Shown here: one piece after another, positions 26,108-34,481 of the stretch
Layout: every line of letters begins with the position of its first letter
Position numbering within the stretch: the first letter of the stretch is position 1
Origin: Gordonia bronchialis DSM 43247
GTDB taxonomy: Bacteria > Actinomycetota > Actinomycetes > Mycobacteriales > Mycobacteriaceae
DNA: 64,000 nt
Reading direction: 5' to 3'
NCBI RefSeq assembly: GCF_000024785.1
Contig: NC_013441.1
Location: 4,836,001 to 4,900,000 of the forward strand
Notes under the pieces: model-generated
What the model was told of the DNA's origin: nothing
The model's database searches: none
Seen by the model: only the letters and a program-made list of their open reading frames with translations
Made by a program: the position numbers and the translations under genes

Positions 26108-26845
26108 GTGTTCGTTGTCGCCCACATCAGCGACCTCCATTTCAATGGCACCCGGTTCAATCGGAGCCGCATCGAGTCGACGCTGAGCTACATCAACGCG
26201 CGCGCCGACGGAATCGATGCCCTCCTCATCACCGGTGACCTCGCCGACGAGGGCAGCGCGAGCGAGTACCGAGAGGCCTACGGGGTCCTCGAGAGCCCCC
26301 TGCCGATGTTGATCACCGCAGGCAACCACGACGTCCGAGAGAATTTCAGTGCCGCTCTCCTCGACCATGAGACGTCGGAACCCCTCAACTGGTCGCAGCG
26401 GATCGGCGATGTCTTGTTCCTCGTCGCCGACAGTTCCATCGCCGGGCGCAATGACGGCTACCTCTCCGACGACACCCTCACCTGGATGGCCGACGAGATC
26501 ACCATGCACGGCGACGAGACGCCCGTCCTGATCGCCTTCCATCACCCCCCGGTCAAGCTGTCCATGCCATTCATGGACTCGATCCGGCAGACTGGCGAGG
26601 ACCGGTTGGCGGCGCTCGTGGGCCGGCACCCGAACATCGTCGCCTTCCTCTGCGGGCATGCCCACACCCCCGCCGTCACTCGTTTCGCCGACCGGCCGCT
26701 CTGTATCGCTCCCGGCGTCGCGTCGACGCTGAACCTGCCGTTCGAGGGCCACGACATCGTCAACCGTGGTCAGCCGCCCGGTATCGCTTTCCATATTCTC
26801 GACGAGGGACGGTTCGTGACGCACTTCCGTTCGGTGATGTTCTAG
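26108..26845 (+). CDS. Metallophosphoesterase, class III phosphodiesterase-like (Rv0805 type)
   Basis: 245 residues from a GTG behind CAGGAG. All five metallophosphoesterase motifs are present in order: ISDLHF near 7-12, ITGDLADEG near 40, TAGNHDVRE near 68-76, AFHHPPV near 145, and CGHAHTPAV near 185-193. They coordinate a dinuclear metal centre. The closest family in mycolate actinobacteria is the Rv0805 phosphodiesterase, which cleaves 2',3'-cyclic nucleotides and, more weakly, cAMP. A role in cyclic-nucleotide or RNA end metabolism is likely. It stands alone, ending just before the convergent YdcF gene. Confidence 0.9.
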   Translation: MFVVAHISDLHFNGTRFNRSRIESTLSYINARADGIDALLITGDLADEGSASEYREAYGVLESPLPMLITAGNHDVRENFSAALLDHETSEPLNWSQRIGDVLFLVADSSIAGRNDGYLSDDTLTWMADEITMHGDETPVLIAFHHPPVKLSMPFMDSIRQTGEDRLAALVGRHPNIVAFLCGHAHTPAVTRFADRPLCIAPGVASTLNLPFEGHDIVNRGQPPGIAFHILDEGRFVTHFRSVMF

Positions 26846-26883
26846 TGTCCCGCACCACCGACGGCTGAACGCGCCGGCATCCG

Positions 26884-27936
26884 CTACTTCGACGACGACC
26901 CGGTCCCGAGCAACTCCAGCAGTTTGTTGCCGATCTCGGGGATCAGTCCCGGACCCGGATCGGGCAGGTTGTCCGGCAGCACACCGGGCTGCCGGGTGGC
27001 CGGGATCTTGGCAGTTCGGGTGGCCTCCAGCCGGATTCCGGTCTGACGCTGCTTGGTCAGCGGTGTCGCGTAGCGCGACAGGTCGGTCCCGGTGGTCACC
27101 GAGGCCACCACTCGCAGGCCGGTTGCCGCGAAATCGGCTGCCGCCCTGCGAATGTGACTGGGTGAGGTGACCAAGATGATGTCGCGCACGCCCTTGCCCG
27201 CGAGAATCGCGGCGGTATTCTGCGCGTTGGCGACCGTGGACCCGGACTTGTCCTCGGTGGTTATGCGACTCGCATCGACCCCGTTGTCCACCAACCACTT
27301 CTGCATCGCCGACGCCTCGGTGATCCCCTTCTTGGGGACGCCACCGCTGACCACGATCGGTGCCGAGGTGGTGAGTTCCGCCTGCGACTTGCCCGCCCGA
27401 ACCCGATTGATCAGTTCGGCGGCCATCTTTCCGTCGGCCCCCAGTCCATAGCCGAGGATCACGATGGTCGGGCGACCCGACACGTTCTTCGGCGTGGTGT
27501 CGGGCACGATCTTCGCCGCATCTGCCACCCCGGCGATGATGTTGCGTGCCGTGGTGGCCAATGCCGGATTCATCATGGACAGCTTGTTGAGCGCGGCCTG
27601 CATGGCTGCGCTGTCGTCGACTTGATCTGACCAGATCGCCTGCAGCGCAATCGCTTGCGCGTCGGCCGGCGCGACCGCGACCACCTGCTTGAGCGCATCG
27701 AGCCCGCCCGCGACGTCGCCCGCGGCGAACTTCTTCTGCGCGTCGTTGTACAGCGCCGACGAGTCGAGGCTGGTGGCGCGGGGCACCACGTCGTGATGCC
27801 CGACGACCGGCATGGTGCCGATGACGCCGCCGCCGACCGCCGCGACGAGGATCGTCGCCGCTGCCGCGACCTTGAAGCGCCGAGTCACTCTAGTCACAGA
27901 AGTCACTGGCGTAACAGTATGGCGTTTCGGCAACAC
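26884..27936 (-). CDS. YdcF family (DUF218) membrane-anchored protein
   Basis: 350 residues. A basic N-terminus and one membrane helix (VAAAATILVAAVGGGVIGTM, about 22-42) are followed by a TPR-like helical stretch (NDAQKKFAAGDVAGGLDALK). The DUF218/YdcF domain comes next (TIVILGYGL near 152, APIVVSGG near 187, TEDKSGSTVANAQN, and ILVTSPSHIRRA). The domain should face the outside and is linked to envelope or vancomycin-sensitivity functions in relatives. The GTG start at 27936 is uncertain, because several in-frame GTGs (VTPVTSVTRVTRRF) follow and the underlying DNA is a series of GTCAC repeats that could be an operator. Confidence 0.8.
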   Translation of the reverse strand: MLPKRHTVTPVTSVTRVTRRFKVAAAATILVAAVGGGVIGTMPVVGHHDVVPRATSLDSSALYNDAQKKFAAGDVAGGLDALKQVVAVAPADAQAIALQAIWSDQVDDSAAMQAALNKLSMMNPALATTARNIIAGVADAAKIVPDTTPKNVSGRPTIVILGYGLGADGKMAAELINRVRAGKSQAELTTSAPIVVSGGVPKKGITEASAMQKWLVDNGVDASRITTEDKSGSTVANAQNTAAILAGKGVRDIILVTSPSHIRRAAADFAATGLRVVASVTTGTDLSRYATPLTKQRQTGIRLEATRTAKIPATRQPGVLPDNLPDPGPGLIPEIGNKLLELLGTGSSSK

Positions 27937-28026
27937 CTGGGCACCCGCTTGGTCCCAAGTCGGTAACGCCCATCTCCCCGGAATCTCAGGGGATCCCGGG
28001 GAATCGAGTCGGACGGACGCGTCAGA

Positions 28027-28461
28027 TCAGCGTCGGAGACCCGCGACCTTCAGCAACTCGGGGCGACGCAGGAGCAATCCGATCCACATCACGACACCGA
28101 GGTACACCGCGAACAGGGTGTGGTCGAGCAACGGCGCCTCGATCCGCATATTGGCGGTGACCGCGCCACCGAGGTAGGCGGTGAGTCCGACGGCACCGAG
28201 CACTGCGGTACGCGGAATCGCATACACCGCAAGGCAGATCAGCAGTACGACGCCCATCACATAGCTCTGGTCGACCGGGAAGCCGAGGTCGCGCATACCG
28301 TCGACCACCGCCTGCGGCTGGGTGAGTTTGCCGACGACGTCGAAGATCAGAAAGGGAGCCACCACCACGCTGATGATGATGCCGCCGAGCTGTTTCCGGC
28401 TGCGGATGCCCGCCGGCGCGTCGTCGATGCTGTTCTCGAGAGTTCCGATGATGGCGTTCAT
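28027..28461 (-). CDS. DoxX-like four-helix membrane protein
   Basis: 144 residues with four hydrophobic helices (IIISVVVAPFLIFDVVGKL, VMGVVLLICLAVYAIP, VLGAVGLTAYLGGAVTAN and TLFAVYLGVVMWIGLLL). The spacing and the loop around QPQAVVDGMRDLGFP resemble the DoxX-like family, whose role is mostly unknown (quinone or redox chemistry in some members). The ATG 28461 is chosen over an upstream reading from 28503 because it begins the conserved region and follows GGAGGACATC. It lies downstream of the transhydrogenase operon on the same strand, separated by a hairpin. Confidence 0.78.
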   Translation of the reverse strand: MNAIIGTLENSIDDAPAGIRSRKQLGGIIISVVVAPFLIFDVVGKLTQPQAVVDGMRDLGFPVDQSYVMGVVLLICLAVYAIPRTAVLGAVGLTAYLGGAVTANMRIEAPLLDHTLFAVYLGVVMWIGLLLRRPELLKVAGLRR

Positions 28462-28542
28462 GATGTCCTCCAGGGCGTATTCGGGTGTTGCCGATACAGA
28501 CAAACCCGAGCCGGAAAACTCATCGGCGCGTATCAGATAGAC

Positions 28543-28580
28543 CTCGGGGCGTGCACCGGTTGTCCGATGCAGGCCCCGAG
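28543..28580 (-). terminator. Hairpin after the pnt operon
   Basis: Arms CTCGGGGC (28543-28550) and GCCCCGAG (28573-28580) extend inward through TGCA/TGCA and CCG/CGG pairings to an ACAA-type loop, with one mismatch and one wobble. It sits 19 bases past the pntB stop. No U-tract follows, so it may be a weak terminator or an mRNA-stabilising stem. Confidence 0.5.
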
Positions 28581-28598
28581 ATCCAGGCTCTCCGACGG

Positions 28599-30107
28599 CT
28601 ACAGCGCCTTCAACTCCTCGACGACCGAGTCGACTGACTTCTTCGCGTCACCGAAGAGCATCGAGGTCGCATCGCCGAAGAACAGCGGATTCTCGATACC
28701 GGCATAACCCGAACTCATCGACCGCTTGAGCACGATCACTGAGCGCGCCTCGTCGACGTTGAGGATGGGCATGCCATGGATCGGCGAGCTGGGATCGTTT
28801 CGCGCCGCCGGGTTGGTGACGTCGTTGGCGCCGATGACGATGGCCACATCGGTACGGTTGAACTCACCGTTGATGTCGTCCATCTCCTTCATCGCGTCAT
28901 AGGGCACATCGGCTTCGGCCAGAAGCACATTCATGTGTCCGGGCATGCGGCCGGCGACCGGGTGGATGGCGTACTTGACCTCCACCCCCTTGCTCTCGAG
29001 CAGGGAGGCCATCTCCTTGACCGCATGCTGGGCCTGCGCCACGGCCAGACCGTAACCGGGCACCACGATCACCTGATTGGCGTACGCCATCTGGATCGCG
29101 GCATCCGCGGCCGAGGTCGCCTTGACCGTGCCACCCGCACCGCCGGCGCCTCCGGCCGGACCGGCGTCGTCGCCACCGAAGGACCCGAACACGATCGCCG
29201 GGATGGAGCGGTTCATTGCCTTGGCCATCAGGTTGGTCAGGATCGAACCCGACGCGCCCACGATCATGCCGGCCACGATCATGGCCTGGTTGTTGAGCGC
29301 GAGACCCGCTGCGGCGGCAGACAGTCCGGTGAGTGCGTTGAGCAGCGAGATGACCACCGGCATGTCGGCGCCGCCGATCGGGAACACCACGAACAGGCCC
29401 ATCAGACCGGCGATGATCAGCAGCGCGACGATCCAGAACCACGGCGTCGCCTCGGCGGAGTCGGCGGACAGACCGATGTAGATCGCGATCGCGACCGCCG
29501 CGATGGCCAGCACGATGTTGGCCAGCTGGAATCCCTTGGCCGCCTTGACCAGAGCCTTCTCGAGGTTCTTGTTCAGCAGTTCCTGCAGCTTGGCGAACGC
29601 CACCAGCGAACCCCAGAACGACACCGAACCGATGATCGCCGCGAACAGTGATCCGACGATGACGTGCACGTCGGGCTGCTCATGGATGTTGGTGAAACCG
29701 TCGGATTCGATGTACTCGGCCCAGGCGATCAGGGCCACCGTGCCGCCACCGACACCGTTGAACAGGGCAACCAGCTGCGGCATCGCCGTCATCTTGGTTT
29801 TCAACGCCGGCGGAATACCCAGCACCACACCGAGAATCAGGCCGACGGCGATGAGAATCCAGTTGATCGCCGGCACACCGTCGACACTGGGCGGATTGTT
29901 GTACACGTACAGCAGGGTCGCCACGATCGCGATGCCCATACCGACCGCCGCGATCCAGTTGCCGCGCACCGCGGTCTTGGGGCCGGTCAGCCCCATCAGG
30001 CCGTAGATGAACAGCGAGAACGCGACAATGTAGAGCGCGGTCACACCGTAGCCGAGCGCCTCGTACTTCTGACCCGCTGCTTCCAGGGCGAAAGCGGTCC
30101 CGTTCAC
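28599..30107 (-). CDS. pntB: NAD(P) transhydrogenase subunit beta
   Basis: 502 residues. The N-terminal ~280 residues contain eight or nine membrane helices (the proton channel, with VALIAWAEYIES and the SFWGSLVAF loop). The C-terminal NADP-binding domain (about 320-502) carries VVPGYGLAVAQAQHAV, IHPVAGRMPGHMNVLLAEA, DDINGEFNRTDVAIVIGAND and SMSSGYAGIENPLF, all classical for dIII. Together with the two alpha polypeptides it couples proton entry to hydride transfer from NADH to NADP. The start overlaps the alpha-2 stop by four bases. Last gene of the operon. Confidence 0.96.
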   Translation of the reverse strand: MNGTAFALEAAGQKYEALGYGVTALYIVAFSLFIYGLMGLTGPKTAVRGNWIAAVGMGIAIVATLLYVYNNPPSVDGVPAINWILIAVGLILGVVLGIPPALKTKMTAMPQLVALFNGVGGGTVALIAWAEYIESDGFTNIHEQPDVHVIVGSLFAAIIGSVSFWGSLVAFAKLQELLNKNLEKALVKAAKGFQLANIVLAIAAVAIAIYIGLSADSAEATPWFWIVALLIIAGLMGLFVVFPIGGADMPVVISLLNALTGLSAAAAGLALNNQAMIVAGMIVGASGSILTNLMAKAMNRSIPAIVFGSFGGDDAGPAGGAGGAGGTVKATSAADAAIQMAYANQVIVVPGYGLAVAQAQHAVKEMASLLESKGVEVKYAIHPVAGRMPGHMNVLLAEADVPYDAMKEMDDINGEFNRTDVAIVIGANDVTNPAARNDPSSPIHGMPILNVDEARSVIVLKRSMSSGYAGIENPLFFGDATSMLFGDAKKSVDSVVEELKAL

Positions 30108-30409
30108 TTGGCGGCCTCCTTCTTACCCTTGAACATGCCCAGCATGCGGTCGGTCACGGCGAAGCCGCCGACCACGTTGAGCGTTCCGAACACCAGCGCG
30201 ACGAATGCGATGGTCCGCACACCCCATCCCGCATCGGCGGGCAGCGAGCCGAGCACCACCAGCGCACCGAGCACGACGATGCCGTGAATGGCGTTGGTGC
30301 CCGACATCAGCGGCGTGTGCAAGGTGTTGGGCACCTTGGAGATCACCGCGAACCCCACGAACCCGGCCAACACCAGGATCGCGATATTCGCCAACAGATC
30401 CGTATACAT
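30104..30409 (-). CDS. pntAB: NAD(P) transhydrogenase subunit alpha, membrane part (alpha-2)
   Basis: 101 residues with three membrane helices (ANIAILVLAGFVGFAVISKV, IHGIVVLGALVVLGSL, TIAFVALVFGTLNVVGGFAV) and a basic C-terminus. This is the short alpha-2 polypeptide of three-subunit transhydrogenases, in which the alpha chain is split. The KVPNTLHTPLMSGTNAIHG loop is the strongly conserved signature. The ATG shares one base with the alpha-1 stop (TGATG), and the stop overlaps pntB by four bases. All three subunits are therefore translated as a coupled unit. Confidence 0.95.
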   Translation of the reverse strand: MYTDLLANIAILVLAGFVGFAVISKVPNTLHTPLMSGTNAIHGIVVLGALVVLGSLPADAGWGVRTIAFVALVFGTLNVVGGFAVTDRMLGMFKGKKEAAK

Positions 30410-31497
30410 CAGGCCGACGCCTCCTTTGCGTCACGCGTGACACACGCCGCCGCGAGCACCTCGTCGTCGAAATCCGGTGCGATGGCGCCGTTGTCGTCGA
30501 GCATCAACTCGATGAGCGCGAACAGGTTCTTCGAATACAACTCGCTGGCATGCTCGGGCATGGTGGCCGGCAGGTTCAGCGGCGACGCGATCGTCACGTC
30601 ATGCTTGACGACGGTCTGCCCCGGCTCGGTCAGCTCACAGTTGCCGCCCGTCTCCCCGGCGAGGTCGACGATGACGCTGCCCGGCTTCATCCCCTCCACC
30701 GCGGCAGCGGTGACCAGACGCGGTGCCGGTCGACCAGGCACCAGGGCGGTCGTGATCACCACGTCAAAACCCTTGATCGCGTCCTCGAGTGCCCGCTGCT
30801 GCTGGGCACGCTCGTCCTCGGTCAGCTCACGGGCATAACCACCCTCGCCCGCGGCGTCGATGCCGAGATCGAGCCACTGCGCACCAACGGAACGCACCTG
30901 CTCGGCGACCTCGGGTCGCACGTCGTAGCCGGTGGTACGAGCACCCAGCCGCTTGGCGGTGGCCAGCGCCTGCAGCCCGGCCACACCGACGCCGAGGATC
31001 AGCGCGGTGGCCGGCTTCACGGTGCCCGCCGCCGTGGTCAGCATCGGGAAGAACCGCGTGGACAGGTCTGCCGCCACGATGACCGACTTGTAGCCCGAGA
31101 CGTTGGCCTGCGAACTCAGCGCGTCCATCACCTGGGCACGCGAGATACGCGGGATGGCCTCCACCGCGTAGGCCTCCACACCCGCGGACTTCAGCGTCCC
31201 GATCTGATTGTCGGCATTCCGTGGCGCGAGAAACCCGACCAGCTTCTGGCCACTGCGCAGCCGGCCGATCTCCTCGTCCGACGGCGGCGCGACCCGCAAC
31301 ACGACATCGGCGGAATACGGATCGCCGATCGTCGCACCTGCCTCGGTGTACGCCTCGTCGGGAATCAGCGCGCCGAGACCGGCGCCCGACTCCACGACGA
31401 CGGGCACACCCTTGCCCACCAGCGACGCGGCCACCTTGGGAACAAGCGCCACCCGACGCTCACCCACGGCCGTTTCGCGCACGACACCCACGCTCAT
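30409..31497 (-). CDS. pntAA: NAD(P) transhydrogenase subunit alpha, NAD-binding part (alpha-1)
   Basis: 362 residues of the soluble dI domain, related to alanine dehydrogenase. The N-terminal SVGVVRETAVGERRVALVPK carries the conserved arginines. The NAD fold has LILGVGVAGLQALATAKRLGA near 168-188, and the RQD-loop position falls near 130. It binds NAD(H) and works with alpha-2 and beta in the membrane. ATG 31497 is preferred because the conserved fold begins directly there. First gene of the three-gene operon. The 325 bases upstream must hold its promoter; a weak -10 (TATGTT on the minus strand, 31668-31673) is the best candidate. Confidence 0.95.
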   Translation of the reverse strand: MSVGVVRETAVGERRVALVPKVAASLVGKGVPVVVESGAGLGALIPDEAYTEAGATIGDPYSADVVLRVAPPSDEEIGRLRSGQKLVGFLAPRNADNQIGTLKSAGVEAYAVEAIPRISRAQVMDALSSQANVSGYKSVIVAADLSTRFFPMLTTAAGTVKPATALILGVGVAGLQALATAKRLGARTTGYDVRPEVAEQVRSVGAQWLDLGIDAAGEGGYARELTEDERAQQQRALEDAIKGFDVVITTALVPGRPAPRLVTAAAVEGMKPGSVIVDLAGETGGNCELTEPGQTVVKHDVTIASPLNLPATMPEHASELYSKNLFALIELMLDDNGAIAPDFDDEVLAAACVTRDAKEASA

Positions 31498-31822
31498 GTT
31501 TCTTCTCACCTTGTCTGGTCCGCAGCGAATACGGGTACACAGCGCCACGGGGCACTCCGGCCCGATCCAGACCGGCACCCCCGAACCGCGGTCTGGCGAC
31601 CTGGCTCGGAGGTCCCACACGCTGCGCGGGCGACAGAGGTGTCGCCCGGCTCACAAAACGTGCGAAGAACATAGCATGCCCTGAACAGGCGTGGCTGAGG
31701 CAGTCAGATACCTCACTCACCCCTTGACGAGACGGCCTCCTGGACTTTTGGACAAGTGTCTGGTCTGGTGTCCACACATTCTGGCGCGGGTCAACCCAAA
31801 AGCGGAATGATCTCCGCCGACA
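31498..31822. other. 325-bp intergenic region upstream of the pnt operon
   Basis: No gene seen. It must carry the pnt promoter: a minus-strand TATGTT at 31668-31673 is the best -10 candidate. A TGGACA/TGTCCA dyad with a 14-base spacer lies at 31749-31774. The left half contains a short GTCGCCCGG-rich stem. Confidence 0.35.
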
Positions 31823-33265
31823 TCAGTGGTCTGTGTCGTCAGAGGTCGACGATCCGGTGGTACTGCCCGAATCGGTGGTGCTGCCCGAATCGGTGGTCTT
31901 GCCCGGATCAGTGGTCTTGCCCGAATCATCACCGCCGGCCGGGTCGCCCGCATTGTCGCTATCGCCCGATGGCTGGTCGGTGCTGGTGTGGTCGGTTTCC
32001 GCGTTGCCATCGGTCGCCGACGAGTCGTCCGGGCGGGTGGGCTTCGGTGCGCTGTCGCCCTCGTCGGTCGTGCCCGTCTCGGTGTCGGCGGTTCCGTGTC
32101 CGGCGGGATGCTCAGTGGCGTCGCCGCCGGGTTCGGTGCCCGTCTCGTCGTGGGTCACCACATCGGTGGGCGCGTCGAGAACTGTTGCTCGTGCGGAGTT
32201 CTGGTTGATCGTCGCGGTGTTGGTGGCTGTCGTCGTTGTCTGCCAGGCGGCTGGGTTCTGGTCGGGGTCGGTGGTGGGGACCGTCAATCCGAGTGCGTGA
32301 TAGATCGCGACCTGCAGTTCGCGCGGGGTCGGCACCGCGATCCCGGCGACGGTGGACTGTTCCCCCGGCATCGGCACCGGCACCAACGCCGGCACGATCG
32401 CGTCGAACTCCGGTGGGACCGGGATACCCAAGCCACGCAGCATCATTCCCCAGGGATTGCCACCGTCGAGCACCACGTAGGTGGTGTGCCCCACGGTCCA
32501 TTTCTTCACGACCGGGTACTGGTTGACGTAGTTGCCGTTGGCGCCGTGGATGTAGAAGCCGGGCAGCAGGTAGAACGCCGTCTCGAACGGATGGACCAGC
32601 GGGTTGCCCAGCCCGCAGCCGGAATCGCCACGCACGCAATAGGAGATCACCTCGATGTCGCCGGTGGCGGACTCGTCGCGCGGGCCGTTGGTGTAGAGGC
32701 CGGGGATGATGCTCGGCAGCACGACCTCGGCGCCGGTGTTGGGGAACCGGGTGTCGGTGCCAAGGAGAACCGTCATCTGGCTATCGGGAATCGCGCCGCT
32801 CTGGTGTAGGAGGTAGGCGGCATTCCAGGCGACCGGGCCGCTCTGCGAGTACCCGTTGAAGATCAGCCGCTGCGTCGGGTCGTCGGCGTGGACGAGTAGC
32901 GCGGCGTCGACGGCTTTGATGGTTCCATCGCGTACCGAGTCGTTGTAGGTCGCGTCGCCGACGAGATACACCGGGTAGCCGAGGATGGTGAACCCGAACG
33001 CGCCCGGGTAGTTCACGACGACCACGCGTCCGGGGTCGATCTGCTGGCCCTGATCGCCGTCGAACATCCCGATCGCCACGGTGCGCCCCCGCTGGTCGGC
33101 ACCGTCGAAGTCGTCGGTACCGGGCACGAGGATGACCGTCGCGTTGTCCGCGAAATCCGCGGGCAGCCATGCCGGTTTCGACCGGATCTGCTCGGGCTTC
33201 TGCCACGATGCCGGGATCTGGATGTCAGGCAGGGTGAGCGGTCCGAGCGTCGCTGACGACGCCAC
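31823..33265 (-). CDS. PE-PPE-domain serine hydrolase (paralogue 1)
   Basis: 480 residues in this frame. The PE-PPE (Pfam PF08237-like) alpha/beta-hydrolase domain spans about 40-300: ATVILVPGTDDFDG, VVVNYPGAFGF, the nucleophile motif NGYSQSGPVAWN (GxSxS, Ser in YSQS), and YVVLDGGNPWGMML near the histidine end. The last ~130 residues are a Thr/Ser/Asp-rich linker with KTTD/GSTTD repeats, consistent with a surface-exposed tail. In mycobacteria this domain has esterase activity. The GTG at 33265 would give a protein without a signal peptide. A convincing one lies just upstream one frame away, so this is probably an exported protein with a frameshift. Confidence 0.85.
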   Translation of the reverse strand: MASSATLGPLTLPDIQIPASWQKPEQIRSKPAWLPADFADNATVILVPGTDDFDGADQRGRTVAIGMFDGDQGQQIDPGRVVVVNYPGAFGFTILGYPVYLVGDATYNDSVRDGTIKAVDAALLVHADDPTQRLIFNGYSQSGPVAWNAAYLLHQSGAIPDSQMTVLLGTDTRFPNTGAEVVLPSIIPGLYTNGPRDESATGDIEVISYCVRGDSGCGLGNPLVHPFETAFYLLPGFYIHGANGNYVNQYPVVKKWTVGHTTYVVLDGGNPWGMMLRGLGIPVPPEFDAIVPALVPVPMPGEQSTVAGIAVPTPRELQVAIYHALGLTVPTTDPDQNPAAWQTTTTATNTATINQNSARATVLDAPTDVVTHDETGTEPGGDATEHPAGHGTADTETGTTDEGDSAPKPTRPDDSSATDGNAETDHTSTDQPSGDSDNAGDPAGGDDSGKTTDPGKTTDSGSTTDSGSTTGSSTSDDTDH

Positions 33266-33327
33266 ACCGGGCGCAACAGCAGTCCGATGGTCACAAAGAC
33301 GATGAACGAGAGCAGGATTCGGCGCAC
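33266..33327 (-). other. Out-of-frame signal peptide of PE-PPE paralogue 1
   Basis: From GTG 33327 the reading VRRILLSFIVFVTIGLLL is a textbook signal peptide, with basic residues followed by a 15-residue hydrophobic core. After the TTG at 33276-33274 this frame turns into Arg/Trp-rich nonsense. Re-reading one base (a -1 shift, or a missing G in TTGGCG) gives LLL-APGVASSATLGPL, which joins a normal cleavage region to the mature hydrolase. Confidence 0.7.
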
Positions 33328-33424
33328 GGCAACCTCGATCGCAAGGGGAGAGTGTGCCGAAGTCTACGGTTGGCTAATCCGTTTCGCAGGACAGTTAACA
33401 ACCAGGTCCGGTGGGACACCTGAC

Positions 33425-34481
33425 TCAGTCGGTCGAACCGGAATCACCAGTGCCCGAACCATTTCCATCGGATTCCGAATTGTCCGAACCATCCGAGTCG
33501 GCGGCGGTATCGGAGTCCGTGGTGCCTGTCGACTCACCGGAGTCCGACGACGTGTCAGTGTCGCCCGCGTCGGTGTCGTTTGTGCCGGTGTCGCCCGTTT
33601 CGGTGCCGGTCTTGTGCGTGTCGTCGGTGGTGGTGGTCTGGTCGCTGTCCGCGGTCCCGGGTGTGTGTTCGGTTTCGTCACGACTCGGGTGGTCGGCGGA
33701 CCGGTTCTCGCTGTCGTCGGCGACCTGGTTGGTCACGACGCCGGACCGACTGGTCGTTTCGGTGGCCTCGGCGGGCGGGGCCGCGTGCGAGTCGTCTTCG
33801 GTGTCATTGGTGGGATGGTTGAGCAGTTCGTCTCGGACGTCGGGGTTGCGGTCGGGATCGGTGACCGTGACCTTCAGTCCGAGCGCGTCGAAGATGATGT
33901 CCTGCAACTCGCGCGGTGTCGGAACGGCGACGCCGGCGATGGTCGATTCCTGGCCGGGCATGGGCACCGGGATGATTGCGCTCAATACCGCATCGGCGGC
34001 CTTGGGAACCGGAATACCCAGATCGCGCAACATCATTCCCCACGGATTGCCGCCGTCGTAGACGACGTAGTGGGTGTCGCCGTTGTCCCATTCCATCTTT
34101 TTCCCGTCAGCGTCGACGGCGATATCGTATTCGTTGATCCGATAGGTCAGGAACGCGTGCACGTAGAATCCGGGCACCAGGTAGAAGAAGGTCCCGACGG
34201 GGTTGGTGAACGGATTCCCGACGCCGCAGGTCGCATCACCGCGAACGCAATAGGAGACGACCTTGATCCCGGCCGTGTCGGCGACGTCGCGGTCGCCGTT
34301 GGTGTACATGCCCGGAATTAAGCTGGGCACAACGTTTTCCACACCAGTGTGCGGGAAGCGGGAGTCGGCGCCGACGACGACGAGGAGCTTTGCCGGGTCG
34401 ACGCCCTCGGTGGCCGGATCACCACCCGCGTACCGCTTCTTGAGCATGTACGCGACATTCATGGCGACCGGAGCACTCTGC
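33425..34481 (-). pseudogene. PE-PPE-domain hydrolase paralogue 2, C-terminal fragment
   Basis: The fragment begins at the IS target (reading QSAPVAMNVAYMLKKRY) and covers the rest of the hydrolase domain (VVVGADSRFPHTG, YVVYDGGNPWGMML, ELQDIIFDALGL) plus a ~110-residue Thr/Asp/Ser/Gly-rich tail. It aligns throughout with paralogue 1, which ends 97 bases away, so the pair arose by tandem duplication. It is separated from its N-terminal part (35618-36120) by a 1132-bp IS630-type element. The internal ATG at 34462 could at best give a protein lacking the catalytic serine. Confidence 0.85.

Noticed and set aside
29077..29481. Plus-strand frames across pntB
   Set aside because: Shadows of the conserved transhydrogenase; no independent evidence.
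31826..34321. Gly/Val/Asp-rich plus-strand frames opposite the PE-PPE genes
   Set aside because: They look like PE_PGRS-style proteins at first sight but are antisense to the Thr/Asp-rich tails. They have no PE domain, start site or ribosome site.
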